64,000 nt of DNA. Source: Pseudomonadota bacterium. GTDB taxonomy: Bacteria > Desulfobacterota > Binatia > Binatales > Binataceae. Location of the stretch: the NCBI GenBank assembly GCA_021324855.1, contig JAJPIG010000022.1, forward strand, positions 249,777-313,776, given 5' to 3'. Positions 36,193 to 44,720 of the stretch are shown piece after piece. Position 1 is the stretch's first letter. Every line of letters starts with the position of its first letter. Below the pieces are notes generated by a model, which did no database searches, was not told the DNA's origin, and saw nothing but the letters and a program-made list of their open reading frames with translations. The position numbers were made by a program, and so were the translations under genes.

Positions 36193-37281
36193 ATGAGCGA
36201 TCCGCAGGTCAAGTTCGTGGATGTAACCGGCGAGCCAGCGCCAAGCCTTAACCTGTGGCCGTCGGTGGTAATCCCGAAGGAAGACATCGATGCCGAGATT
36301 GCGCGGCTGGCCGCGCTGCCGCCGCCGATCAATGGTCGCCGCCGCGCGCTGGTAGTTCATCCTAACGCCGACACCGGCCGCGGACTCGCCCCCGGAATCC
36401 AGGTTTCTATCGACGTGCTGAAGCCGGGTGAGAAAACCCGCCCGATTCGCCATAACTCGTCGCAGGTGAATTTCTGCATTCAGGGCGCGGGCCGCTCGAT
36501 TATCGCCGGCAAGGAGATCATTTTCTCGCAGTATGACGTCTGGAACACGCCCTCCATGGCCGTCTATCAGCATTTCAATGACACGCGCGATCTCCAGGTA
36601 CGGCTCACCTACAGCAACGCGGCGCTGCTCGAGAAGATGAACATCCATTACGTCGAGGAGGATCCGCCAACGGAGACGGCGCACATCGAAGCGGAGGACA
36701 AGAACGATCCGTCGCGTATCAGCCCGTTCGGCACGTTCGCGATCAGCGCTGACGGCGCTCATCTGATGCCGTACGAGAAGCTGATTAGTCCGGACGTGGT
36801 GGAATCTCGGCCGCTGCACTGGCCGTGGCGGACGGTGAAGGAGCATCTCGACAAGCTTTCGGCGCTGGGCTCATCCTACGTCGGACGGCGCCTTTACCTG
36901 CTCTACAATCCGGTCTCAGGCCGCACTAACGGCACTACGCACAGCTTCTTCGCGACGATGACGATTCGGCCGCCGAACATCGTCGATCGGCCGCATCGCC
37001 ACGCAGCCGCCGCCATTAACTATTACTTCGCGGGCAGCGGACGCAGCACGGTCGAGGGCAAGATCTATCGATGGAAGGCGGGTGACCTGATGCTCTCCGC
37101 GCCGGGCCTTGCAGTCCATAATCACGCCTCGAACGATCAGCCGGTCTACGAGCTGACGATCCAGGACAGCCCGCTGAACATCGCGATGGACTCGCTGCTG
37201 TGGCAGGAGAGCCTCAAGGGCCCGATGACGCTGCTCGGATCGCATCGCGGCTTCGAGACCAATCGCTCGAAGGCGGCCTGA
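36193..37281 (+). CDS. Bicupin dioxygenase, gentisate 1,2-dioxygenase-like
   Basis: Protein of 362 residues with two cupin domains. The first has RHNSSQVNFCIQG and a later His in YQHFND; the second keeps PHRHAAAAINYYF and VHNHASND. Histidines are thus present in both barrels, the C-terminal one being more complete. Gentisate and 1-hydroxy-2-naphthoate dioxygenases of this fold cleave mono- or dihydroxylated aromatic acids with Fe(II). AAGGAG is seven bases before the ATG, overlapping the upstream stop. Substrate unknown, but the next gene encodes a hydroxylated-aromatic decarboxylase-like protein. Confidence 0.78.
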   Translation: MSDPQVKFVDVTGEPAPSLNLWPSVVIPKEDIDAEIARLAALPPPINGRRRALVVHPNADTGRGLAPGIQVSIDVLKPGEKTRPIRHNSSQVNFCIQGAGRSIIAGKEIIFSQYDVWNTPSMAVYQHFNDTRDLQVRLTYSNAALLEKMNIHYVEEDPPTETAHIEAEDKNDPSRISPFGTFAISADGAHLMPYEKLISPDVVESRPLHWPWRTVKEHLDKLSALGSSYVGRRLYLLYNPVSGRTNGTTHSFFATMTIRPPNIVDRPHRHAAAAINYYFAGSGRSTVEGKIYRWKAGDLMLSAPGLAVHNHASNDQPVYELTIQDSPLNIAMDSLLWQESLKGPMTLLGSHRGFETNRSKAA

Positions 37282-37305
37282 CCGGCATCGGAGGAAACGG
37301 AGCCA

Positions 37306-38298
37306 ATGGGCAACATCCAGCTAAGCCTCGGGATCGGCGACTACTATCACGTGCGTCCGTTATTCGACGGTTCGGTGCAGGTCGAGGGCATCGATTTGAT
37401 TCACGTCGCCACCGGCACCGAAGAAATTTTCTGGCGCTTCGGCAAGTATCACGAATGGGACGTCTCGGAGATGTCTTTCGCCAACTACAGCGCGCAGCGT
37501 TCGCGCGACGACAGCGTGATGGTCGCGATACCGGTGTTTCCGTCGCGCGTCTTCCGCCACTCGGCGATTTATGTCCGCAAATCGAGCGGCATCAGTAAGC
37601 CGAAGGACCTGGCCGGCAAGAAAGTCGGCGTGCCCGAATGGGCGCAGACCGCTGGCGTTTACGTCCGCGGCCAGCTCCAGCATCAGGAAGGCTTGAAGCT
37701 CGCCGATGTTGAATGGATTCAGTCGGGCGTGAACGAGCCTGGACGCGAAGAGAAATTTACCTACAATTTTCCGCCCGGACTGCGCGTCACGGCGCGCCGC
37801 GAGCGCTCGCTCAATGACATGCTGATCGACGGCGAGATCGACGCGATCATCACCGCGCGCACCCCCATCGGCTTCGACCAGGGCCATCCGGAAATCGTTC
37901 GGCTCTGGCCCGATTACGACAAGATCGAAGAAGAGTACGGCCTTAAAACCGGCATCTTCCCGATCATGCATCTGATCGCGATTCGCGGCGAGATTTATCG
38001 CAAGTACCCGTGGGTCGCGATGAATCTTTACAAGGCGTTCGATGCCGCCAAGAAACTCGCGGTCGAACGCTTTTCGCAGTTCACGATCTCATGGCTGCCG
38101 ATGGCGTGGCTGCCGCGCGCATTCGAGCGCACCCAGCGGCTGTTCAAGGGCCATGAGTACTGGCCGTACGGAATCGAGCCGAATCGCGTCACGATCGAGG
38201 CGTTCCAGCAGTATTTGTATGAACAGGCGATCACGACGCGGCGGCTCACGCCCGAGGATCTGTTCGCGAAGGAGACGCAGAGCTTCGCGCGCATCTAG
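37306..38298 (+). CDS. 4,5-dihydroxyphthalate decarboxylase-like protein (Pht5 family)
   Basis: Protein of 330 residues starting LSLGIGDYYHVRPLFDG, typical of the Pht5 family, which shares the periplasmic-binding-protein fold but is cytoplasmic. There is no signal peptide, arguing against an ABC-transporter binding protein. Characterised members decarboxylate 4,5-dihydroxyphthalate to protocatechuate; many others are uncharacterised. GGAGG lies upstream of the ATG. It follows the bicupin gene by 24 bases. The combination of a ring-cleaving bicupin and a decarboxylase suggests an aromatic di-acid or N-heterocyclic acid as substrate (inference). Confidence 0.78.
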   Translation: MGNIQLSLGIGDYYHVRPLFDGSVQVEGIDLIHVATGTEEIFWRFGKYHEWDVSEMSFANYSAQRSRDDSVMVAIPVFPSRVFRHSAIYVRKSSGISKPKDLAGKKVGVPEWAQTAGVYVRGQLQHQEGLKLADVEWIQSGVNEPGREEKFTYNFPPGLRVTARRERSLNDMLIDGEIDAIITARTPIGFDQGHPEIVRLWPDYDKIEEEYGLKTGIFPIMHLIAIRGEIYRKYPWVAMNLYKAFDAAKKLAVERFSQFTISWLPMAWLPRAFERTQRLFKGHEYWPYGIEPNRVTIEAFQQYLYEQAITTRRLTPEDLFAKETQSFARI

Positions 38299-38342
38299 CC
38301 GATGACCGCGAGTTACGCGGCGCGGCGATGGGAGAATCGATC

Positions 38343-39104
38343 ATGAGGCTCAAAGGCAAGACGGCGCTGGTAACCGGCGCCGCATCGGGTATTGGACGTG
38401 CGACCGCCAGGTTGTTTGCCGAGAACGGCGCGGCGGTCGCGCTCGCCGATCTGAATGCCGAAGGCGGACGCGAAACCGAGCGGATGATCGCCTCGGCCGG
38501 CGGCGCGGCGCACTTCATCCAGGCCGATGTCACGAAAGTGGCTGAGGCGCGCCGCGTAGTCGAGGCGGCGGTCGGCAAGTTCGGCGGCCTCGACATCCTG
38601 CTGAACGCGGCCGGCGTCTTTTTGTTCAAGCCGATCGAGGACTGCACCGAAGAAGATTGGGAGCGGGTGCTGGGCGTCGATCTGAAGGCGGTGTTCTTCA
38701 CCTCGAAATTCGCGATCGCCGCGATGGAGAAGCGGGGCGGCGGCGCGATCGTGAACATCTCGTCGGGATGCGGCCTGATCGGCGTGCCGCTGAACACGAT
38801 TTATGCGGCTGCGAAGGGCGGAGTGATCGGGATGACCCGCGCGTTCGCCGTCGACTGCGCGGCCAAAAAAATCCGCGTCAACTGCATCTGCCCGGGCGTC
38901 ATCGATACCCCGATGAGCCGCGGCGCGTTCAAGTCGCTGCCAGACCCCGAGGCCGGCATCAGCGCAAATCTCGCGCGCACGCCGCTCGGCCGCTTCGGGC
39001 AACCGGAGGAGATGGCAAACACGATCCTGTTCCTTGCGAGCGACGAGTCGTCGTACTTCACCGGCGCGATCCTCGCGCCCGACGGCGGCATGACCGCGAG
39101 CTGA
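38343..39104 (+). CDS. Short-chain dehydrogenase/reductase
   Basis: Classical SDR of 253 residues. The cofactor loop is TGAASGIG, followed by DLNAEGG, which suggests NAD(H). NAAG is present, and the active site reads NISSGCG with Y-x3-K in YAAAKGG. C-terminal LAPDGGMTAS is typical. It oxidises or reduces a secondary alcohol/ketone. GGGAG eight bases before ATG 38343 sets the start. It is the seventh gene of the catabolic block, 44 bases after the decarboxylase-like gene and 71 before the ThDP enzyme gene. Confidence 0.9.
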   Translation: MRLKGKTALVTGAASGIGRATARLFAENGAAVALADLNAEGGRETERMIASAGGAAHFIQADVTKVAEARRVVEAAVGKFGGLDILLNAAGVFLFKPIEDCTEEDWERVLGVDLKAVFFTSKFAIAAMEKRGGGAIVNISSGCGLIGVPLNTIYAAAKGGVIGMTRAFAVDCAAKKIRVNCICPGVIDTPMSRGAFKSLPDPEAGISANLARTPLGRFGQPEEMANTILFLASDESSYFTGAILAPDGGMTAS

Positions 39105-39175
39105 CGATCCATCGCGTAGTCCGAACAAAAGCGGCCCTGACCTGAAATTCCCAAAATTCGCGATGCAGGTGGAAC

Positions 39176-40984
39176 GTGAATAGCAAAGCCATCAGGACCA
39201 TGGACGTTGAACAGCCGGCCGGGCTTGGCGACGCGCGCCCGCAGCCGCAATTCGTTTCCGATGCCATCGCCGACCTGCTCGGCGCGCTTGGCTACGAGTA
39301 CGTCACGCTCAATCCGGGCTCGAGCTTCCGCGGGCTCCACGACTCGCTGGTCAATTACCATCGCAACCGCAAGCCCAAGGTGATGCTCTGCTCGCACGAG
39401 GAGATCGCGGTCGCTTTCGCGCACGGCTATGCGAAGGCGGCGCAGCGGCCGGGGCTCACGATCTGCCACAACCTGGTCGGCCTGATGCACGCCTCGATGG
39501 CGATCTACGACGCGTGGTGCGATCGCACGCCGATGCTGATTTTAGGCGGCGCCGGACCGGCCGATCCGAACTGGCGGCGCTGGATCGATTTCACGCATTC
39601 CGCACACACGCAAGGCGAGCTGGTGCGCGCGTTCGTCAAATGGGAGGACGAGCCGGCCACGCCTGCCGCCGCAATCGCCTCGATCGCCCGCGGCCATCGG
39701 ATCGCGATAACGCCGCCGTGCGGGCCGGTGTACATCGCACTCGACAAGATTCTGCAGGAAACCGCGCTCACCGGCCCGCTCGCGATTCCGGACGTTTCGC
39801 TGCCGCGCTATGCCGCATCGGCGCCGATCTACGCCGACCCGCAGGCTATCGAGAAGGCCGCCGATGCGCTGCTGAACGCGAAGCTGCCGGTCATCACGGC
39901 CGGGAGCCTCGGGTACGATCCGCGGGCAACGCGCGAGATTGTCGCGCTGGTCGAGGCCTGCGGCGCCGCGTACCTCGACACCATGCATCACGTCTCCTTC
40001 CCCAGCTCGCATCCGCAGAACCTCAACGGCGACGCGCGCGTGATGAAGGAAGCCGACGTGGTGCTGGCAATCGACGTCCTCGACGTGCCTGACCTGGTCG
40101 GGATGTACGGCGACGAGGAGGGCCGCCGCCCGACGAGTGCGCCGGCGGTGACGGTGATCGATCTTTCGCTCAACGATTTCGCGTTTCGCTCATGGTCGCA
40201 CGTCGGCGGCGATCTCTCGCCGGCCGACATCCGGCTGGTCGCCGATCCGATTGCCGGAATGAGCCAGCTCGTCGAGGCCGTAAGGGCGCGCACGCAGGAC
40301 GGCAAAGCCGGCGCGCGGGTCAAGTCGAGGATCGAGGAGTTGAGCGCGCGCCATCGATCGCTCCGCGCGCGCCAGGCCGAGGAAGCCGCGGTACGTGCCA
40401 AGGAGAGCGGCGTCTCGCGCTCGCGTTTGGTCGACATGACGTGGGAAGCGCTGCGCGGACGCGAATGCGTGCTCTCCGGACGGTCGCTCAAGGGATGGCC
40501 CGAAGGGGTGTGGGATTTCAAAGGCGTCGGCGGGTTTTTGGGCGCGAATGTCGGCGGCGGAATCGGCTATGGGCCGGGCGCGGCCGTCGGCGCGGCGCTC
40601 GCGACGCACGAGCAGGGCAAGTTTCCGGTCGTCATCCTGGGCGACGGCGACATGGTGATGGCGGCCGGGGCGCTGTGGACGGCGGTCCACTACCGCATTC
40701 CGATGCTCGCGATTATCGACAACAATCGGTCGTTCATGAACGACGAGGAGCATCAGCGCAAAATGGCGCGGCATCGCGAGCGCCCACTCGAGAACGCGTG
40801 GATCGGCACTGCGATGTTCCATCCCGAGGTCGATTTCGCGACCGTCAGCCGCGGTTTCGGCGCGTGGGCGAAAGGGCCGATCGAGAGCGCGAAGGATTTC
40901 GCGCCGGCTTTGCGCGAGGCGATCGCTGAAGTTGACAGGGGCGGCGTCGCGGTGCTCGATGTGCGCACGGTCCGTCCCTGGTAA
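39176..40984 (+). CDS. Thiamine-diphosphate-dependent enzyme (acetolactate synthase/benzoylformate decarboxylase superfamily)
   Basis: Protein of 602 residues with the three ThDP domains. The proton-relay glutamate is in CSHEEIAVAFAHGYA, and the ThDP/Mg motif begins ILGDGDMVMAAG and ends DNNRSF. Family members decarboxylate 2-oxo acids or join carbon units; substrate cannot be read from sequence. GTG 39176 is preceded closely by AGGTGGA; ATG 39200 is an alternative. It ends the eight-gene block and stops just before the strong terminator at 40997-41036. Confidence 0.85.
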   Translation: MNSKAIRTMDVEQPAGLGDARPQPQFVSDAIADLLGALGYEYVTLNPGSSFRGLHDSLVNYHRNRKPKVMLCSHEEIAVAFAHGYAKAAQRPGLTICHNLVGLMHASMAIYDAWCDRTPMLILGGAGPADPNWRRWIDFTHSAHTQGELVRAFVKWEDEPATPAAAIASIARGHRIAITPPCGPVYIALDKILQETALTGPLAIPDVSLPRYAASAPIYADPQAIEKAADALLNAKLPVITAGSLGYDPRATREIVALVEACGAAYLDTMHHVSFPSSHPQNLNGDARVMKEADVVLAIDVLDVPDLVGMYGDEEGRRPTSAPAVTVIDLSLNDFAFRSWSHVGGDLSPADIRLVADPIAGMSQLVEAVRARTQDGKAGARVKSRIEELSARHRSLRARQAEEAAVRAKESGVSRSRLVDMTWEALRGRECVLSGRSLKGWPEGVWDFKGVGGFLGANVGGGIGYGPGAAVGAALATHEQGKFPVVILGDGDMVMAAGALWTAVHYRIPMLAIIDNNRSFMNDEEHQRKMARHRERPLENAWIGTAMFHPEVDFATVSRGFGAWAKGPIESAKDFAPALREAIAEVDRGGVAVLDVRTVRPW

Positions 40985-40996
40985 TCGAACGAATTC

Positions 40997-41036
40997 AAAA
41001 AAACACAGCGCCGCCGGATTTCTCCGGCGGCGCTGT
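40997..41036 (-). terminator. Intrinsic terminator between convergent operons
   Basis: A perfect 13-bp stem (41005-41017 with 41024-41036, loop ATTTCT) is GC-rich. Read on the minus strand it is followed by seven T residues, a textbook terminator for the NicF-like gene. The stem can also act on the plus-strand ThDP transcript, although the downstream T content is poor there. Confidence 0.9.
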
Positions 41037-41124
41037 TATCCTCCGCCTCCCCAGCGATGCGTCCCACGGCGCATCGCACCCCGCTGTGGGAATCGCTGCT
41101 GCCAGATCGGGGCTGGTCAGTTCA

Positions 41125-41847
41125 TCACGCTGCGCGCTGCGACGCCGCCTGACGCGCCGGCGCGAGCTTCTCTAGATGCGCGATGACCTCGTCGGTCGGA
41201 ATTACGTCGGCGTACTTCTGATGCATGTCGAACAGGTTGATCGCATGCGACGCCTGGCCGCGATCGAAGACGCATTCCTCGGGCACGACAACCTTGTAGT
41301 TGAGCGAAAAGGCGTCGACAACCGAGCTTCGAACGCATCCGCTGGTCGTGCATCCGGTGATGATGACGGTGTCGATCTTTTTCTCGATCAAGTAGGCAAC
41401 CGTGGGGGTGCCAAAAAACGCGCTCGGCTTTTTCTTCGAGATCACAATCTCGCCCGGCGCCGGTTCCAGTTCTTTCACGATCAGAGCGCCCTTGTGACCT
41501 TCGATCATCGAAGGATGGTCGGCCTTCGACTGTTTACCCGCCCATCCGCCGACGTCGGCCTTGTCGGTGCGATATTCGGTGAGCGTGTAGAAGACCGGAA
41601 TCTTCGCGCGGCGCGCGGCCTCCAGCAGCCGCTGATTGTGCTTCACGCCGACCCACGCCTCTTTGCCGCAGCTCATCGGATACTGCTTCACCGATTCCTC
41701 GATCGCGTCGCCCTCGCCGGTGAAGGCGTAGGTGACATCGATGATGATCAGCGCGATGTTCGTTCCGAAGCCGGCTTTCTGGCCCATCCCCGCAGCGTCA
41801 AAAATCTTGCGATCGCGATCCGTGATGAAGGGATCCCATACTCTCAT
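41125..41847 (-). CDS. Isochorismatase-family amidohydrolase (maleamate amidase NicF / N-carbamoylsarcosine amidase type)
   Basis: Cysteine hydrolase of 240 residues. The catalytic triad is D37 in IIIDVTY, K138 before the SAFFGT loop and C171 in GCTTSGCVRSS. The SAFFGT and TTSGCVR blocks belong to the N-carbamoylsarcosine amidase/maleamate amidase branch. NicF turns maleamate into maleate in nicotinate degradation, and NicX/NicD-like genes lie 9 kb away. AAGGAG seven bases before ATG 41847 excludes the longer frame. It follows the PuuE-like gene by 35 bases and ends at a strong terminator. Confidence 0.85.
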   Translation of the reverse strand: MRVWDPFITDRDRKIFDAAGMGQKAGFGTNIALIIIDVTYAFTGEGDAIEESVKQYPMSCGKEAWVGVKHNQRLLEAARRAKIPVFYTLTEYRTDKADVGGWAGKQSKADHPSMIEGHKGALIVKELEPAPGEIVISKKKPSAFFGTPTVAYLIEKKIDTVIITGCTTSGCVRSSVVDAFSLNYKVVVPEECVFDRGQASHAINLFDMHQKYADVIPTDEVIAHLEKLAPARQAASQRAA

Positions 41848-41882
41848 CGTATTCTCCTTGGCCGCCGCCGCGGCATTAAAGG

Positions 41883-42803
41883 CTATAGATAGTTCTTGTA
41901 ATACCAATCGGCGATTTCGCCGCCGGTCGTCAACCAGACGTCCCGATGGCGGGTAATATACTCCAGGGCGCGCACGAAATGCTTGTGCCGATGCGGCACG
42001 CTGACGAGGAACGGATGCAGCGCGATCGCCATCACGCGGCCGCTCTTCGCGCCCTCCTCGTAGAGCACGTCGAACTGGTCCTGGATAGCATCGGCGAAGT
42101 CCCTGCCGGTCGCACCTTTGCCGACGAAGAACGGGATGTCGTTAATCTCGATCGAGTACGGCACCGAGATCATCGTGCCTGTCTTGACCTTGAACGGATA
42201 CGGCTGATCGTCGTTGCACCAATCGCAGACGTATTTGACCCCGGCCTCGGCCAGGAGATCGGGAGTGTTGACGGTCTCCGCAAGGCCGGGCCCGAGCCAT
42301 CCCTTGGGCGCGACGCCCACATGCTTCCGGATGATGTCGCAGGTCTGGTTGATGACGCGGCGCTCATCTTCGTAGCTGAGTCCGGCGAGCAACTGTGAGT
42401 TCGTGAGACCGTGGCCCATGAACTCCCAGTTGCGTTTCTTACCCTCCTCGATGATGTTCGGGACGTTCTCGCATACCAGAGCATTGAGAGCGACGGTGCC
42501 GCGGATGCCGAAGTGATCGAGGGTATCCATCATGCGCCAGATACCGGTGCGCAGCCCATAATCGCGCCATCCGAAATTCAGCACATCGGGGAAAAACCCC
42601 GGTGGCGGATTGGTGCCCACGCCAGGGCCGTCGAACTCGTGCCATTCGATGTTCGGAATCACCCACAGAGCAAGGCGCGCGCCATTCGGCCATTTGATCA
42701 CTGGCCGCTTCGCCGGCGGCGTGTAATCGTAACGGTTGTGATGCATCGGATGTGCCCTATCCCAAAATCGGCGCTGCGCGTAAGACTCGCTCCCACGCGG
42801 CAT
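41883..42803 (-). CDS. Polysaccharide deacetylase-fold hydrolase (PuuE/allantoinase-like)
   Basis: NodB-fold protein of 306 residues. It lacks a signal peptide, which with its order of motifs (WRDYGLRTGIWRMMDTLDHFGIRGTVALNA, EFMGHGLTN, HPFLVSVPHR) places it with the cytoplasmic PuuE-type allantoinases and related amide hydrolases rather than chitin or peptidoglycan deacetylases. Some metal ligands of secreted deacetylases are replaced, as in PuuE. It is co-transcribed with the NicF-like amidase. A role in opening or deacylating an N-containing intermediate is inferred. Confidence 0.78.
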   Translation of the reverse strand: MPRGSESYAQRRFWDRAHPMHHNRYDYTPPAKRPVIKWPNGARLALWVIPNIEWHEFDGPGVGTNPPPGFFPDVLNFGWRDYGLRTGIWRMMDTLDHFGIRGTVALNALVCENVPNIIEEGKKRNWEFMGHGLTNSQLLAGLSYEDERRVINQTCDIIRKHVGVAPKGWLGPGLAETVNTPDLLAEAGVKYVCDWCNDDQPYPFKVKTGTMISVPYSIEINDIPFFVGKGATGRDFADAIQDQFDVLYEEGAKSGRVMAIALHPFLVSVPHRHKHFVRALEYITRHRDVWLTTGGEIADWYYKNYL

Positions 42804-42911
42804 CGGTCTTAAAGGCCTGAATTACGAGCGGAGCGGTAACATAGCCCGCTCTTTCAAGTCAAGTTTAAGCGGCGATCGGGAGCAAACAGGCATCAGCAAC
42901 GACGGCAGAAA

Positions 42912-44531
42912 TCAGGGAAAGATCGATCGCGGCCGCAACGCTGCATCAAGTTCGGGAGGCGTTTGCGCAGCCGCCGAATCGGTTCGCGCGTACAGAACCG
43001 CGACGTTGTCCCGATAAATGGGCCGCCAATCAGCCCTGCGATCCATCAATTTTACCGCCGCGGCTTCCCGGTCCAAGAGCACGAAATCATGCGGATAGGC
43101 TTCAAGTACGCGCGCTGCGCCAGGCCGGTCATGATAGAAATCCTCGAACTCGAGAGCGATTCGCTCCGGGTAAATCATTTCATAGCGGCTGTCGATGAAG
43201 ACCTGGACCGCAGGCGATTCGTGGAACAGCAGGTAATCGTTCCAGGTGAACTTGCACAGGACATTTCCACGCAGGGAATGCGACTTCATAAACGCGACCG
43301 CGCCACTCGGCACAATCTGCGCGGTTTTTATCGGCCCGGAAAAAATTCCGGTCGTCGCGCCGTAAACGACCGCCACCAGCGCAATCGCGCTTTGCGTGAT
43401 CATCCACGATGCCCGACCGGACGCGGGATCCAGCGGTCGCCGGGTTGGACCGGCGCCCGTCGCGATCGCCAGATGCTTCGCGAACGGCGCCGCACATGCG
43501 ATCAACGCGATCGGCAGGTTCCGCAGCATCGAGATGGCTTCGGCAATCGCGAGGATCGCGACTGCCAGCAGAGGAAGGTCGCTCGCCCGAGGCGTCCAAA
43601 TAACGGCCATCGCGAAACAGGCTCCGGTCAGTACAAGCAGGATGTCGAACACGCGCGCTTCAAGGCTCGAACGCCAGACGAATTTCATCGCGGCCGGTAA
43701 CGGCTGCCATTCCGTAATCTGCGCGACCATCGCCGGATGCGATAACGAGCGGAATACCGAACTCCATGTTCCGACGCCATACGGCGTAGCCAGCGTTGCG
43801 GCGATCGAGACGATGGTGATCGCACCCAGCATCCACGCGTGGCCGAGCTTCCTGCGGCCGAGAAGATCCCGGACGCACGTCGCCACAGAGTAGATGCCCA
43901 GCACACCAAGACCGGCGATGAATCCGCCATGGAGATTCGCCCACAGCGCGAAACCCGGGACCATCATCCATAGCCAGCGGGTGTCGAATCGAGACGGCGC
44001 ATAGTTGTCGCGCGCCAACAACCACATCAGGATGCTCAGGAACGCGAAAGTGAACAGTTGCGGCCGGAACTCGATCGCCGGACGCAGCAGCAGAATCACG
44101 TCGATCAGCACCGGTAATTGAATCGCGATCGACGCGTTGGTTTCCGCCACTGCCGCGGCGATCCCGATCACGGTCACGGCCGCGCAGCCGAACAGCAGCA
44201 GCTTGAGCCCCAATGCTCCGAAATGAAGATAGATCGATGCCAGAATGAAGTCGGACAGCCATTCGTGGCTAATCCACGGCAGAGCGACGATCGAATAGGC
44301 GTAAATGTCGTGCCTTAAGAGATGACCCCGCGCCAGAATATCCATCCCGAATCGCAGGTGTCCCCAAAGATCGAAATCTGCGGCGCTGAGCGTGCAGCTC
44401 AAAACGGCAAGCAGCAGAACGAAAGCGGGATAGGAGCGAAGGACAGAATGGCCCGCGGTATCGGCGTAGCGAACCGGACTGGATTGGCTGAGAGGAACCG
44501 TTCGCGGTTGGTCAGACGCCTTCGCAGTCAT
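42912..44531 (-). CDS. Polytopic membrane protein, GT-C-like, function unknown
   Basis: Protein of 539 residues with about ten or more hydrophobic segments, starting at VLLLAVLSCTLSAADF, and a soluble C-terminal part. The early acidic motif DFDLWGHLRFGMDIL followed by HDIYAYS resembles the first-loop region of GT-C-type membrane glycosyltransferases, where acidic residues bind metal. FIDSRYEMIYPE in the C-terminal part recurs in these unknown proteins. No enzyme can be named. ATG 44531 (one codon after a GTG) is used; GGAGG lies 14 bases before it. It diverges from the beta-propeller gene. Confidence 0.65.
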   Translation of the reverse strand: MTAKASDQPRTVPLSQSSPVRYADTAGHSVLRSYPAFVLLLAVLSCTLSAADFDLWGHLRFGMDILARGHLLRHDIYAYSIVALPWISHEWLSDFILASIYLHFGALGLKLLLFGCAAVTVIGIAAAVAETNASIAIQLPVLIDVILLLRPAIEFRPQLFTFAFLSILMWLLARDNYAPSRFDTRWLWMMVPGFALWANLHGGFIAGLGVLGIYSVATCVRDLLGRRKLGHAWMLGAITIVSIAATLATPYGVGTWSSVFRSLSHPAMVAQITEWQPLPAAMKFVWRSSLEARVFDILLVLTGACFAMAVIWTPRASDLPLLAVAILAIAEAISMLRNLPIALIACAAPFAKHLAIATGAGPTRRPLDPASGRASWMITQSAIALVAVVYGATTGIFSGPIKTAQIVPSGAVAFMKSHSLRGNVLCKFTWNDYLLFHESPAVQVFIDSRYEMIYPERIALEFEDFYHDRPGAARVLEAYPHDFVLLDREAAAVKLMDRRADWRPIYRDNVAVLYARTDSAAAQTPPELDAALRPRSIFP

Positions 44532-44683
44532 CACCTATCCGCCACCTCCGCGGCAACCAGCCTGTCCTATAACCGAAGCTTCAGGAGCGGGCAATCCAAG
44601 TTCTGGCGGATGAAGTTTCCGGACTGGTGTTTACTCTGTTTCGGCTTTCGGTCCCTGAAGGCATCGCACGCTTTGATACAACA

Positions 44684-44710
44684 TTGACACTCGCACGATG
44701 ATTCACTAAT
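44684..44710 (+). promoter_or_regulatory. Possible promoter for the beta-propeller gene
   Basis: A perfect TTGACA (44684-44689) is followed 15 bases later by ACTAAT. The spacing is short, and transcription would begin almost at the GTG start at 44721. No other promoter-like pair is clearer in this 189-base divergent gap. Confidence 0.28.
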
Positions 44711-44720
44711 CGAGGTCTGA

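Noticed and set aside
37306-38298. Periplasmic substrate-binding protein of an ABC importer
   Set aside because: No signal peptide and no transporter genes adjacent; start and pattern match the Pht5 decarboxylase family.
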